From Apostichopus japonicus (lineage: Eukaryota > Echinodermata > Holothuroidea > Aspidochirotida > Stichopodidae): a stretch of DNA of 60,000 nt. The DNA is taken from the NCBI RefSeq assembly GCF_037975245.1, contig NC_092575.1, positions 24,665,841-24,725,840 of the forward strand, in the 5' to 3' direction. The notes beneath the pieces were generated by a model, which was given only the letters and a program-made list of their open reading frames with translations, ran no database searches and was not told where the DNA came from. Position 1 is the stretch's first letter. The number at the start of each line of letters is the position of its first letter. This document shows, piece by piece, positions 1 to 9,414 of the stretch. The translations under genes and the position numbers were made by a program.

Positions 1-1196
1 AACTCCCTCAAGCATCAGTAAACACATTCCTAATGCCAATTACCTTACCTGTAGCTATAAATGGACTCTATGGCAATTGTATTTAACTTCTCCATTTACT
101 GAGATTCCCTCCGGTGATGAAATAACCCAGAAAGCTTTCAAGTTTTATTTTATCTTTGGGGAGAAACTTTTGTAGCTGTAAACAGTTTAATTTATCAAGG
201 TTTTATCCTCCAAGAACCAGCAGCTAGGTCACCAGTCTAAAGTCTAAAGACTATTTTATCATTAATTGTTTTTCTTTTCTATCGTTTTAGGCATCAGCTG
301 TTTGTTTGGACAAACCAAACACAACCTAGCCATTTTGGCTTTCAAATATTCATAACTGTGATGTTGGAAGAGGGCAGTTTGACTGGTCAATTCTGTTAAA
401 TATTTGCCTCAATTTCTCTGAGATGCTCCTGGCTACATTATATATAGTGGAACTTCTCATCATTAAAGTGAAAAACAACATCTGGTTTCAAAAAAGCATT
501 TTAAATCACTTAAAAAGAAATTGATCATTCCTTTAGTTGGGTATTCAATTCGTGAAGCAATTGTATTGCAAATGCACTTGTAGGTAGTAGCAGCACCCTG
601 ATATTCAATTTCAATTTAAAAGTTGAAACATGATGTAGGACCTACAAGACCTTTTTAATCTGCTAACATTTACAATTTTCCTATCACAGCAAGAAGATTC
701 ATTCATGGCCAATTTTTACTAGCAATTTTCAAGTGGATGAGGGGTGGGGTGGGAAGGGGATTGGGGTGAGGAAAGTAGGGGTCAGTGATGAATGGATGCA
801 TACCTAGAAATGAAACATTTTTGGTGGTGAAACCAGAGTCACAAAAGAAACTTTTTGTCCAGACAAATTTTCCATTTTATGCTAAGTTATTTAATCATCA
901 TGGTGGATACTACCCAGCAGCATTTTAATTTTGGAAAGTTTTTTTTTCTTTTTCTTCAATTTTGGGGAGAAGGATAGCAGGGGTGGGAAGGGGAGGTGGT
1001 TAGTGATAATAGCTGCTATCATTCCTGGACTTGAAACACTCCTCTATACATAGAGAAATTCTAGTCACAGATGATAATGCATAATTCTACTCATTATATC
1101 AGCCACGAAAGCAGACAGCGAAAGTTGATATATATTTATGATACGGTGACTTCAACCCCGGAAAAAACTTGAAAAATTGTCAGTTTTTATGCTTAC
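1..1196 (-). other. Intron 6 of the decarboxylase gene (partial)
   Basis: This stretch follows the donor of exon 6 on the minus strand (GTAAGC, plus-strand 1191-1196) and runs off the left edge. I looked for the next family exon, which should encode the xWLHxDAAYAG block, and did not see it on the minus strand. The stretch holds AT-rich DNA and purine-rich G runs near 735-780 and 965-1000. No gene is visible. Confidence 0.6.
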
Positions 1197-1263
1197 ACAC
1201 AGGTCCAATTTCAGACAGACGATCAAACGCTAAGGAGTTGGTGGTCCCCAGAGTTACACAAAC
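1197..1263 (-). CDS. Decarboxylase exon 6 (TLGTT block)
   Basis: Read on the minus strand this 67-bp exon encodes 22 residues plus one base. It begins VCVTLGTTNS and ends SEIGPV. The TLGTT motif is the conserved strand of group II PLP decarboxylases; its first threonine corresponds to Thr246 of DDC, next to the cofactor. The acceptor is a pyrimidine tract ending CAG at 1266-1264, and the donor is GTAAGC. The exon leaves phase 1 with a T, so the next codon is probably Cys, as in the family motif GPIC. The sequence around TLGTT (VC before it, AFD..SE.GP after it) is nearer to histidine decarboxylase than to DDC. The remaining roughly 220 residues, including the DAAYAG aspartate and catalytic lysine, lie outside the window. 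Confidence 0.93.
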
Positions 1264-2071
1264 CTGTAAAAAGGGAAAAAGAGAGAGAAAGAGAGATGCA
1301 TTAAAAGTCCTCTCCAGGCATCGGGAGTCATCTAGCAGACTGCGAGATGCAAGATTATTTTCTCCCGCATCCCCGGGGTTACTCAGATCTTGTGATAAGC
1401 TTTGCATGCAAGAGAGAAAACTGTGTAGGCCTATACATCGATGAATATATGAGTGTTTGTGGCTGCGAAACATTGTCGGCGATATGTCCTCAGAAAAGAA
1501 TTCCAATCAAGCTGAGTAGTTCAAATGTGCATACCACCCACCGTGATAACTCGTTAAAGGATCATAAAAAGAGAGAAAAACAATGAAGATCATTATCGTT
1601 TAGAAAATAGGGAAACAGAGACATGAGAGGAAGGCTAGTTATGACAGTTTCAACGAGTCTGATGTAAAAGAGATTGCATAATTTACCTTTTAAAATACTT
1701 TGAGGTGTGTTTGATAGACCCTCCGAGAGGTGGATTATATCAGTAAAGAAGGGCGCGGGGATGAGAAACACATTGCAAAGGTCACTGTCTGCAAATTTTT
1801 AAACTGCCATAGTTTTCAAAAGGTTTATGTATGCCCGTTTTAGGTTCTTCCGTCAAATTATTAATTATTCAGATTTTGAGACGGCCCAGTGAGGAAAAAA
1901 TTTCTCAGTAATTATAGCGAAAGTAAAAATTGTTGTTGGCGACCGTATTATCATCTTCCTATCATAAACTGTGGGAATTTATGATAACACAATTGATGTG
2001 CATTGACATGACGGTGCTGTTAATCGACAGCAATGGAAGGGAAGTGGGGAATGGAGTGGGGTGTGACTTAC
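1264..2071 (-). other. Intron 5 of the decarboxylase gene
   Basis: This 808-bp intron has the donor GTAAGT (2071-2066) and the acceptor CAG (1266-1264). It is a phase-0 intron between ...LIPTF and VCVTLG. It contains no other recognisable feature. Confidence 0.9.
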
Positions 2072-2215
2072 AAATGTAGGAATTAAGCCTCTTGCTCTGT
2101 CTTGCTTCATCGCCTCTAGGAGGGTGTCCCCTCGCAGGCTGTGTTTATCATCAGTCGCCAATTGCCTCATACGGACAGAAGCTATCAGGCTGGCTCTCTC
2201 AACAGATGAATGAGA
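2072..2215 (-). CDS. Decarboxylase exon 5 (PLP-stacking histidine)
   Basis: This exon has 144 bp, 48 codons, phase 0 at both ends. It begins SHSSVERASL and ends RARGLIPTF. HSSVE carries the histidine (His192 in DDC numbering, residue 193 of the joined protein) that stacks on the PLP ring. The middle part, DDKHSLRGDTL, resembles the DD..SLRG.AL segment of histidine decarboxylases more than the equivalent DDC segment. Usual family members have Ala directly before HSSVE; here it is Ser, the first codon after the splice acceptor (CAG at 2218-2216). The donor is GTAAGT. The exon joins exon 4 (...YTSDQ) and exon 6 in frame, which supports the gene model. Confidence 0.95.
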
Positions 2216-2692
2216 CTGTGCACAACGACAGAGGATGTAGGGGAAAAAACAGATAGAAAATAAAGTCATGAATAAGAAACTTAAAATTAGTCACAAATCT
2301 CTTTCAAGTACTACCATGAATATTCAAAGGTGTATACGGTGTGTGAGAAAAAAGAAATGGAGAATTAACAAACATGTGACCACAGGAAAATGATTGGTCA
2401 TGTGCTCTTTGAATTGAACTAAGATCCACGTTATATCTGTGAGGAGCTTGGAAAGTGGAGGAGTGGGATGGGAGAGGGGGAAGTTGGGGTTTTTGGCATG
2501 TGGATGGGGGGGGGGAGCATGGAAATACTCCAATGGTGATGAAGGGAGGGATGAAGTTGGAGAATATATATCTTTTCAAAATGTCTTTGCTAAGAATGTC
2601 AGTTAAATGTAAGCTACAGAATTATGTGTGCTATGTGAAGTAAGCTCATCAACAAGTACATTCCATGAGATCCAAACCCCTCCTATGTAGGG

Positions 2693-3206
2693 CTCATCCC
2701 CGATGTAGGTATCACTCCCACACAGGTCCCCTCCCATATAGGTACCATCCCCCATGCAGGTATCCCTCTCATGCAGGTATTCCTTCCCACGCAGGTCCCA
2801 TCCCCGTGCTGGTATCCCTGCCACACAGGTCCCATCCCATGCAGGTCCCCACCAATACAGGTCCCCTCCTATGAAGGTCACATCCCCCATGCAGGTAACC
2901 CTCTCACGCAGGTCCCATTCCCCGTGCAGGTATCCCTGCCACACAGGTCCAATCCCCATGCAGGTATCCCTCCCACACAGGTCCCATCCCGATGCAGGTA
3001 TCCCTTTCACGCAGGTCCCATCCACCATGCAGGTATCCCTTTCACGCAGGTCCCATCCTCATGCAGGTATCCCTCCCATGCAGGTACCATCCCCATGCAG
3101 GTATCCCTCCCATGCAGGTCCCATCCCCCATGCAGGTATCGCTCCACACAGGTCCCATCCCCATGCAGGTATCCCTCACACAGATACCCCTCCCATGCAG
3201 GTCCTA
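2693..3206. repeat. 17-bp minisatellite, CAGGTA/CAGGTC type
   Basis: About thirty imperfect copies of a 17-bp unit, approximately ATGCAGGTATCCCTCCC, stand head to tail. The spacing is exact in the best-preserved part: CAGGT occurs at 3064, 3081, 3098 and 3115. Units ending TATCCCTCCC tend to alternate with TCCCATCCCC units, giving a 34-bp higher-order period. The plus strand is very C-rich and free of stop codons over long stretches. That explains the long overlapping open frames on both strands, which are not genes. Confidence 0.95.
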
Positions 3207-3843
3207 GATCCTCATATGCAAATCCTGCCATCCCAGCTGGTGGACTAAATACATGTACATACACTACTCAGCTGTCAGTGCTCTTCCTCCAAATACTTGC
3301 AACCTCCTTCAGAATTAGGCTACATCTTTCAAGTGATCTTGAACTCAAACTGTAAGGCCCCTAATTGCCTAGATATGAGCACAGCTGTGCGCAACTACGT
3401 GATGAGAAGACACACTGTAGATGCACAGGATCTGACCGAGCTGCTTTAATCACATGGCAAAGTTATATGTTCAAGAATCTCAATCGATCAATTGTGATCA
3501 AATTGAACTTTGTTCCTCTGCAGTTAAACAAACTGATATCACTTCAACAACTGCCATGCCATAATATTTAGGTTTTCAGAGCCAATTACGACGCTCTCCA
3601 TATTTCTTACGTCTCATTACGGCTCTGCTTAAGTGCCCTGAAACAGATACAATTGCATTAATTCTTATTTTTAAACAAATTATACCCCACTCGACGTAAG
3701 TCGCAGAGGAAAACTCAATTATCCAAGAGTGATTTTAGTCGGTCACGTTGAACTTTTCATTCTGCTGATATATCGGCATGTATACTGAGCATGCATGGGT
3801 CTCAGAACATGCAGGTACAGTATGACATCTGTACGGATGTGTT

Positions 3844-3918
3844 TATGCATGTATGTATGAATGTATGTATGCGTGCATACATGTATGTATTAGTATGCAT
3901 GTATGTGTGTATGTATCT
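3844..3918. repeat. Imperfect (ATGT)n microsatellite
   Basis: A run of ATGT tetramers with interruptions, including GTGTGT and ATGC variants, in intron 4. Confidence 0.9.
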
Positions 3919-4613
3919 GCTTATGTTAGCACAGATGTAAACAGTCACAAAGATTCCTGTTCCTAGCTGTAATTAATTAGCAAATTAGGTTTAAAATGGT
4001 AGTTGAATATCAAATATTTGGAATTTAAATTTGAATGTTCAATATGAACTAGTCATCTGCTTCATGTTGTATGTTAACATACAAGCTGTAGAAGTTTAGT
4101 ACTAAAGCACTTGAGTTTTTGTAATAATAATACTCAATTGCCTAAATAAAAGCAATTAACTTAATTCAACCTATTAGATATGTCAATTAAAATGAAAGTT
4201 ATCTTGCATCCATTTGAATTCTGAAATATTTTCGAACAGACAGTGCATGTGTTCAGTATATTCTAAAAAATTGATAAAAAAAATTTTACCATCACTTTAT
4301 GGATCAAAACTTACCCAAATTAATGCAGAAATTAGCTTGTTTAACACACATTATTATTCAACAAATTATGAAGCATGACCCACACGAGATATGTGCACAG
4401 GCATAGACTGCCATCTTCTCAATTAGTCATTGAACTGTAAATCTGCATGCAGTCTCCAAAGTGGATGCAAGTATCCAACAACGTATGTACCATCTGGAGA
4501 CTTGCTATGGTGATACTAGGGTTACACTTATACTAGGTGCTTCATTTACTTTTGTTCACCATCCTAGCTTTGACTCAGGACAGCAGATCATCAAGTAAAA
4601 CACCAAGCTCTAA

Positions 4614-4789
4614 TTAAAGGATGTGAAGACTCACCCTAAAAGAACGTCTAATGCCGGTAATCTGACCTAGTTTTGAATGAGGTGTAACAGAAGTGTTAGA
4701 CACCACCATTCATGTCACTTGCAAGCAACGGAAAGTTAACTTTTTCAGATGGCCGCACGCGGTTTGGGGCGAGTCTTCAATGCCTTTAA
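4614..4789. mobile_element. TTAA-flanked MITE, short form
   Basis: The 176-bp element, counting both TTAA ends, starts TTAAAGGATGTGAAGACTC and ends in the reverse complement of TTAAAGGCATTGAAGACTC. It therefore has inverted termini flanked by TTAA, the target site used by piggyBac-type transposases. It is the inverted-orientation relative of the element at 14858-15227. The two share the terminal GAAGACTCGCCCC, the GCGGCCATCTGAAAAAGTTA block, and the AATCTGAC..GTGTAACAGAAGTGTTAG block. This copy lacks about 194 bp present in the middle of the other. It has no coding capacity. Confidence 0.85.
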
Positions 4790-4992
4790 GGGGCATTGTT
4801 GACATCTAAAATATTTGAAGGTGAAGATTTTGATAACTTTCAAAGAATACAATACAGGGATGAACTGCGATGGGAACTTGAAATGTTCTATTACATTGGA
4901 CAATCACGGACACGAGCACGGCTATCAAAACTAAAATACTGAAAAGCCATCCTGTATTGCTCCTTAAAATGTGAGACTTGACTAAATCTTAC

Positions 4993-5127
4993 CTGATCTG
5001 ATGTGTAAGCGACAAGTTTTGGAAGGATGTCAAACTGATCCAAATTTGGATTGGTTTCTTGGTGTCTTCGTATTACCCTCATCTTGGCTGCTAGGAGGGC
5101 TACTACCGTAGATTCACTTGCAGAACC
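4993..5127 (-). CDS. Decarboxylase exon 4 (SASE motif)
   Basis: This exon has 135 bp, 45 codons, phase 0 at both ends. It begins [15 protein letters not shown] and ends [16 protein letters not shown] is the family loop in which Ala and Ser (148 and 149 in DDC; here 149 and 150) hold the PLP phosphate. The acceptor is TTTCACCCAG (CAG at 5130-5128) and the donor is CAG/GTAAGA (4992-4987). The GS.SE.T..ALLAAR..V pattern follows the GGGVIQ end of exon 3 exactly as in DDC. An internal methionine lets a frame open at 5082, but the true exon starts 15 codons earlier. Confidence 0.95.
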
Positions 5128-5286
5128 CTGGGTGAAAGAAGAAGATAAAAAAACAGCCCAGAATTATAACAATGTATATATGTCAAAGGTCATATCAGCA
5201 TGAACATCCAATCAAACAGAACTGAGCAGTGTACAAAATGTAAAACCTATCCGCAAAGCAACCAAGTTTCATGAACCACACTTGTA

Positions 5287-5460
5287 TTTGTATGTATTTT
5301 AGATCCTCTTGCAAGCAGGAACTTCCGAAGAAGCCATCAGTGGCTTATCAAAGCCGCAAGTTTACCGAAGTCAGTCTCTTAGATTCATATTTAATGTCCA
5401 TGATTATGAATTGTCAATTGTCAACAACTCTGTAACTGGACGACATACATTAATCTTGGA
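5287..5460 (+). repeat. Interspersed repeat, first copy (second at 19190-19352)
   Basis: This segment matches 19190-19352 closely on the same strand. The shared words include CTTATCAAAGCCGCAAG, GTCTCTTAGATTCATATTTAA, CCATGATTATGAATT and AACTCTGTAACTGGACGACAT. Both copies start just after a TATGTA-rich stretch. One frame stays open here for 54 codons (5304-5465), and the second copy is also conserved over the block. I do not recognise the peptide. It is most likely a transposon fragment. Confidence 0.8.
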
Positions 5461-7429
5461 GTGACTCGACACCATATGGCCAATTTATGACCAATTTGTC
5501 AGCTATCCAGTGAGGCTGGGTACAGTAGCTATATTCCACTCAAGTAAAAATATCAAAAAGGCCTTAGAGACCAGTTTAGTTTGTCCGTTCCACATTGAGT
5601 TCAATGAGGAACTAATGTGGAATTGTGTGCATCCACATGTATGTGTCTTTAATCTAGCAGATTTTAGCATTAAAAGCAATCCTATAAATGGTTACAAAAT
5701 TTTAAATGCAATTACACTTTACTATTATTGCTATTAAAGTTACATCAATACAAGAATTGGGAGCTTGAACTTGCATCACTAATTTTTCAAACTTTGTCAG
5801 AAGTGAATTTCCCACCATCTGCATCGGTCTAGACCAAACCATTATAAATAGAGTAGTAATTTTCTCTCCGTAGGGATCGGATGATCATGAACAACCTCAA
5901 AGGTGTCCATTTGAGCTTTATCCAAATCAAAGGAAGTGCTATTAATGTTCACATTCATGACGACTCTCACATAGCATCAGCAATTGAAATTAGATAGCTC
6001 CAAATCCTTGAAGATTTAAGCTGCCTGCTAAAACTGAAACGACGGTAATGCCACCTCTTTCTATCCCCTACCGGTGAAGTTATTAGAGCGTGAAATGCAA
6101 GTGTCGAGGTTACGTGAGTCCGTCGATGTGACATGAGCAAAGAACGACGACAGCTACATGTGCGGGTCAAGAAATTATTGGTTCTTGCTCCTTGGCATAT
6201 ATTTTAAACCGAGAGGTACATCTTTCAAGTTCAAAATGATGCTAAAAGATACAGACTTTTAAATGTTTCGGAAAATCTTACAGTGTAAATCTCTCAAAAA
6301 ATTCAACAACATTCAGAGGATTCACAATAAACAAGTTAAGTGTCTATATATATAAACATGAGCTGTAACACTGTACATAGTTAGAAAATTAAACGTCTAA
6401 GATGTAATAAACATGAGATGTTTAACAGTTCACTTTGGAATCTTAATTCCTTAACATGTCTATGTAATAATTAATTACCTGAGAAATAACAGTCCATATT
6501 AGCATTTTGTTTTTTCCATGATATAAAACAATAGGTGTAACAATTTGAACAATATGTTACAAATTTGCATGTGTGTGTTATAATACGCAAATAATTTCAA
6601 AGCATGTTTTCTGTTTTACTGCGAATAACCTTATTGGCCTTGGTCATAACTATAAGGAGGAAAGCTTTAACATTTAACTTCAAACCTTCTCACAGCCATC
6701 GGGAATATTGCATATATCTATAATAATAACAATTTTGGTCACCTGGCTAATTTTCAAATTGTAATTCCTGGTCTTGATTACCAATCTAGCCTACCAGCGT
6801 CACAATTCTCTTACAAATTTGATTCACAAAAAAACATAATTACAATAGCTGCTAATTACCTGTTTACCTGACCCTGCAACATATTTTAATGCTTGCAGAT
6901 ATGACTCCCAACAAATGCTAGGGTAAATGAATAAGTCATTCTGAGATTAAAACTCACACATATTTATATTGATATACCAAGCATAATTATATGCTCAAAA
7001 ACTGTGATACCCAAAGTTTTAAGTTTGTCACTTTTCGATATAAAAGTTTCATCACAATTTACGACATTCAAGAGCTAAACTGATGAGCTCTGCACAAACA
7101 AGACCGACAGATAAGATAGACTGCCGGTCAGTTACATCGATTCCGGTTTTGCTGATACAAACTCAAAACACGACCCTATCATCATAAATGCAAACAGTGG
7201 AAACCTCAAATGGAAAAGTAATTAACCTGCTAATTATGCCAATTAAGTTTAGCATGAATGCACAATGAGGAAATGACCCACTAACTGGTCACCAGTTTCA
7301 ATGATCATAAACAGCTCTAGGTTTTCAGACGGTGAAGACACACAATTTTATCGAGTTTGTGTCAGAAAGGGAACACTTTGATTGGATGGAGGATCTAACT
7401 TGCTAAGGAATATATCTATGCAAAGTAGG

Positions 7430-7930
7430 TGTCTCGTACAGAGTGCTCGCTGCTAGAGTTCCCGAGTCGATCAGATCCGGCGTCGCCGTTCCAAACTTAC
7501 GATTAAACTACGAAGTATCAACAGAACAGGGTCAATCGATGTAAAGTGATCACCCCTAGAAATATGAGTACAGCCACGAGGTTTCTGGAATTATCCCCTC
7601 AAGATATAATCAATGAGCGATCAATAAATAATAAACCCGATATTTAAACATGCACACCCGGCAGCCGAGTTGACCGACGAGACCGGGAATCGTCCCGAAA
7701 CCTTAATTACCGGGGTTCTATCGATAGCTATTACAAATAATTCATTCACAATTACGCTGGCAGAAACGCTCCGCTACCTTCGTGGAGAGAGAGAGGCAAT
7801 TAAATAACTGGCAAACTTTGAGGATTTGTCGATTACAAACGGCACAATTTATGCACTACGATACTTTAATTAAAAAGTGCGACTCCATATCCGGTTTGAG
7901 ATACCGTCTCGTATATTATACATGTCTACC
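7430..7930. other. GC-balanced, low-repeat intronic island, possible enhancer
   Basis: In contrast to the AT-rich surroundings this block is compositionally even, lacks repeats and is rich in CpG (for example CCGGCGTCGCCG near 7478). It mixes CpG-rich words with homeodomain-like cores (TTAATTA, TCAATAAATAATAA) and ATCGAT palindromes. No open frame of useful length crosses it. It could be a conserved regulatory element. The sequence alone cannot show that. Confidence 0.3.
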
Positions 7931-9294
7931 ATAGCTTCCACTCAGAGCTTTCCTTGTTGATAAACTAGAGTTTATTGCCAACTCTGTCAATTTTAGTTCC
8001 CTATTTGTTTCGCCCCCCTCCCCCCCATCCTCACCCATCCTGGTTCCCTCTATTGACTATTAAGAAGGAAAACACATTACCTGTATACCACAATCTTGTA
8101 ATCTTAACATAAAGTGGGCTGACATCATTCTTAAGTTGCCATCCATTTGTATTAAAAATGTCTATAATAGTTTGAATTCTAAAAATTCAGAACATACTTG
8201 TGAAAGATACTCCACTCATAACATGAAAAATGAAACATCTGTTTACTGTAGGTCATACCTGATATCACATAACTGGAAAAGAAAATATCATATCTGATCT
8301 TATCACACAAAGGAAAATGGAAACAAAAATATTGCATATATGTGTTTATTATCTTTAGAAAGATATATATCACTGAGCATGGAATACAAAATGTCACACT
8401 TGTGAAGGAAAATTCCCACAGAGTAACAAAATTATTATAATTATATAAACTTAAGTTTAGGCGTGTATGGCCTACATATTACACATGGAATCAAAATGTC
8501 ATATGTGTATGTATAAAGTAAATGTCATAAAGACTCATGAGTGCATAGCACAAAGAAAATATAAATGAAAAAAAAAAAAACCAAAATAGGTACTAAAGAA
8601 AGTGACACATTCAAGTCTAAAACAATTAATGTTCGCATATATATATATCACACGAGACAAGAAAATGTGACATTCTGAGATGACACACATTAAATGGACA
8701 TATCACATAACTGGTATATAAATTTAGACATGTCACAAAGCTGGGAGAGAAAAAATGTCAGGTGTGCAAGTGCATACTTGTTGTCAAATATCACACTCAG
8801 GGAAAGAGCCAATTTCATAAATTTGAAGTACGATAAAAAAAACTGTCACTATATCCACTGTTTTATATCCCAAGTACATATGGAATCAACGTGACCCATT
8901 CAAAAAGAAATAAAAATATATATTAAAGAAGAATTTTATGCAAAATCTCATGAGTTATGGAGAGGAATATATGCTTGATCCCAAATGAAAAGTTCGCATA
9001 GGTTGTTTTTGCACCGTGTATAGCAATTAGTTTGTGGTCTATAGCAGAATGCATGATAATCATATCGGTCACATATAACCCTCATCTTACCTGTGGGGAC
9101 ACTACCCCCCTTATCTATATTACTGCTTTGCTAGATGAATTAATGAAAAATTCATAGTCGTTCCTGACAGGACACTTGTGACCAACCAGTTATGACTTGG
9201 TCATACCACTGGTTACTTATTGTACGGAAAGAATTGGGACATAGTGACATTGAGCAGACAGATAAGTTGCAAAACACTTCATCGTAGATATTAC

Positions 9295-9414
9295 CTGTAT
9301 GACGCCACCACCTAGACCCTTCTCCCCAGCTAAGAAAGATTCCGGTAGTTTGATCATCTTTCCCAGCCAGTCCATTACAACTGTTTCAAGCTCTGTACAG
9401 GCTGGACTAGCGAT
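9295..9414 (-). CDS. Decarboxylase exon 3 (SPACTELE motif)
   Basis: This exon has 120 bp, 40 codons, phase 0 at both ends. It begins IASPACTELETVVMDWLGKM and ends GLGGGVIQ. SPACTELE.VVMDWLGKM is one of the best conserved blocks of the aromatic amino-acid decarboxylase family and helps form the dimer interface and substrate pocket. Ile replaces the Ala that usually follows the exon-2 tryptophan in vertebrate DDC. Some invertebrate relatives have Ile there. The acceptor is a pyrimidine-rich run ending AATAG (9416-9415) and the donor is CAG/GTAATA. It joins exon 2 (...GFSW) and exon 4 (GSASE) in frame. Confidence 0.95.

Larger units (their letters stand above)
2216..4992 (-). other. Intron 4 of the decarboxylase gene
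   Basis: This 2,777-bp intron has the donor GTAAGA and an acceptor ending GCACAG. It contains the 17-bp minisatellite at 2693-3206, an (ATGT)n run at 3844-3918 and the TTAA MITE at 4614-4789. I see no other gene in it. Confidence 0.85.
5128..9294 (-). other. Intron 3 of the decarboxylase gene
   Basis: This 4,167-bp phase-0 intron has the donor GTAATA after ...GGGVIQ. It contains the interspersed repeat at 5287-5460 and a more complex, GC-balanced island at 7430-7930. A stretch at 8180-8900 holds many loosely related TGTCAC/GTGACA words but no clear period. No exon of another gene was recognised. Confidence 0.8.

Noticed and set aside
1-1190. Search for the next decarboxylase exon (DAAYAG block)
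   Set aside because: No matching minus-strand sequence with splice borders was visible. The exon probably lies left of the window.
2603-3355. Overlapping open frames of 141-194 codons on both strands
   Set aside because: They lie in the 17-bp minisatellite, which has no stop codons in several frames. The peptides are just the repeat translated.
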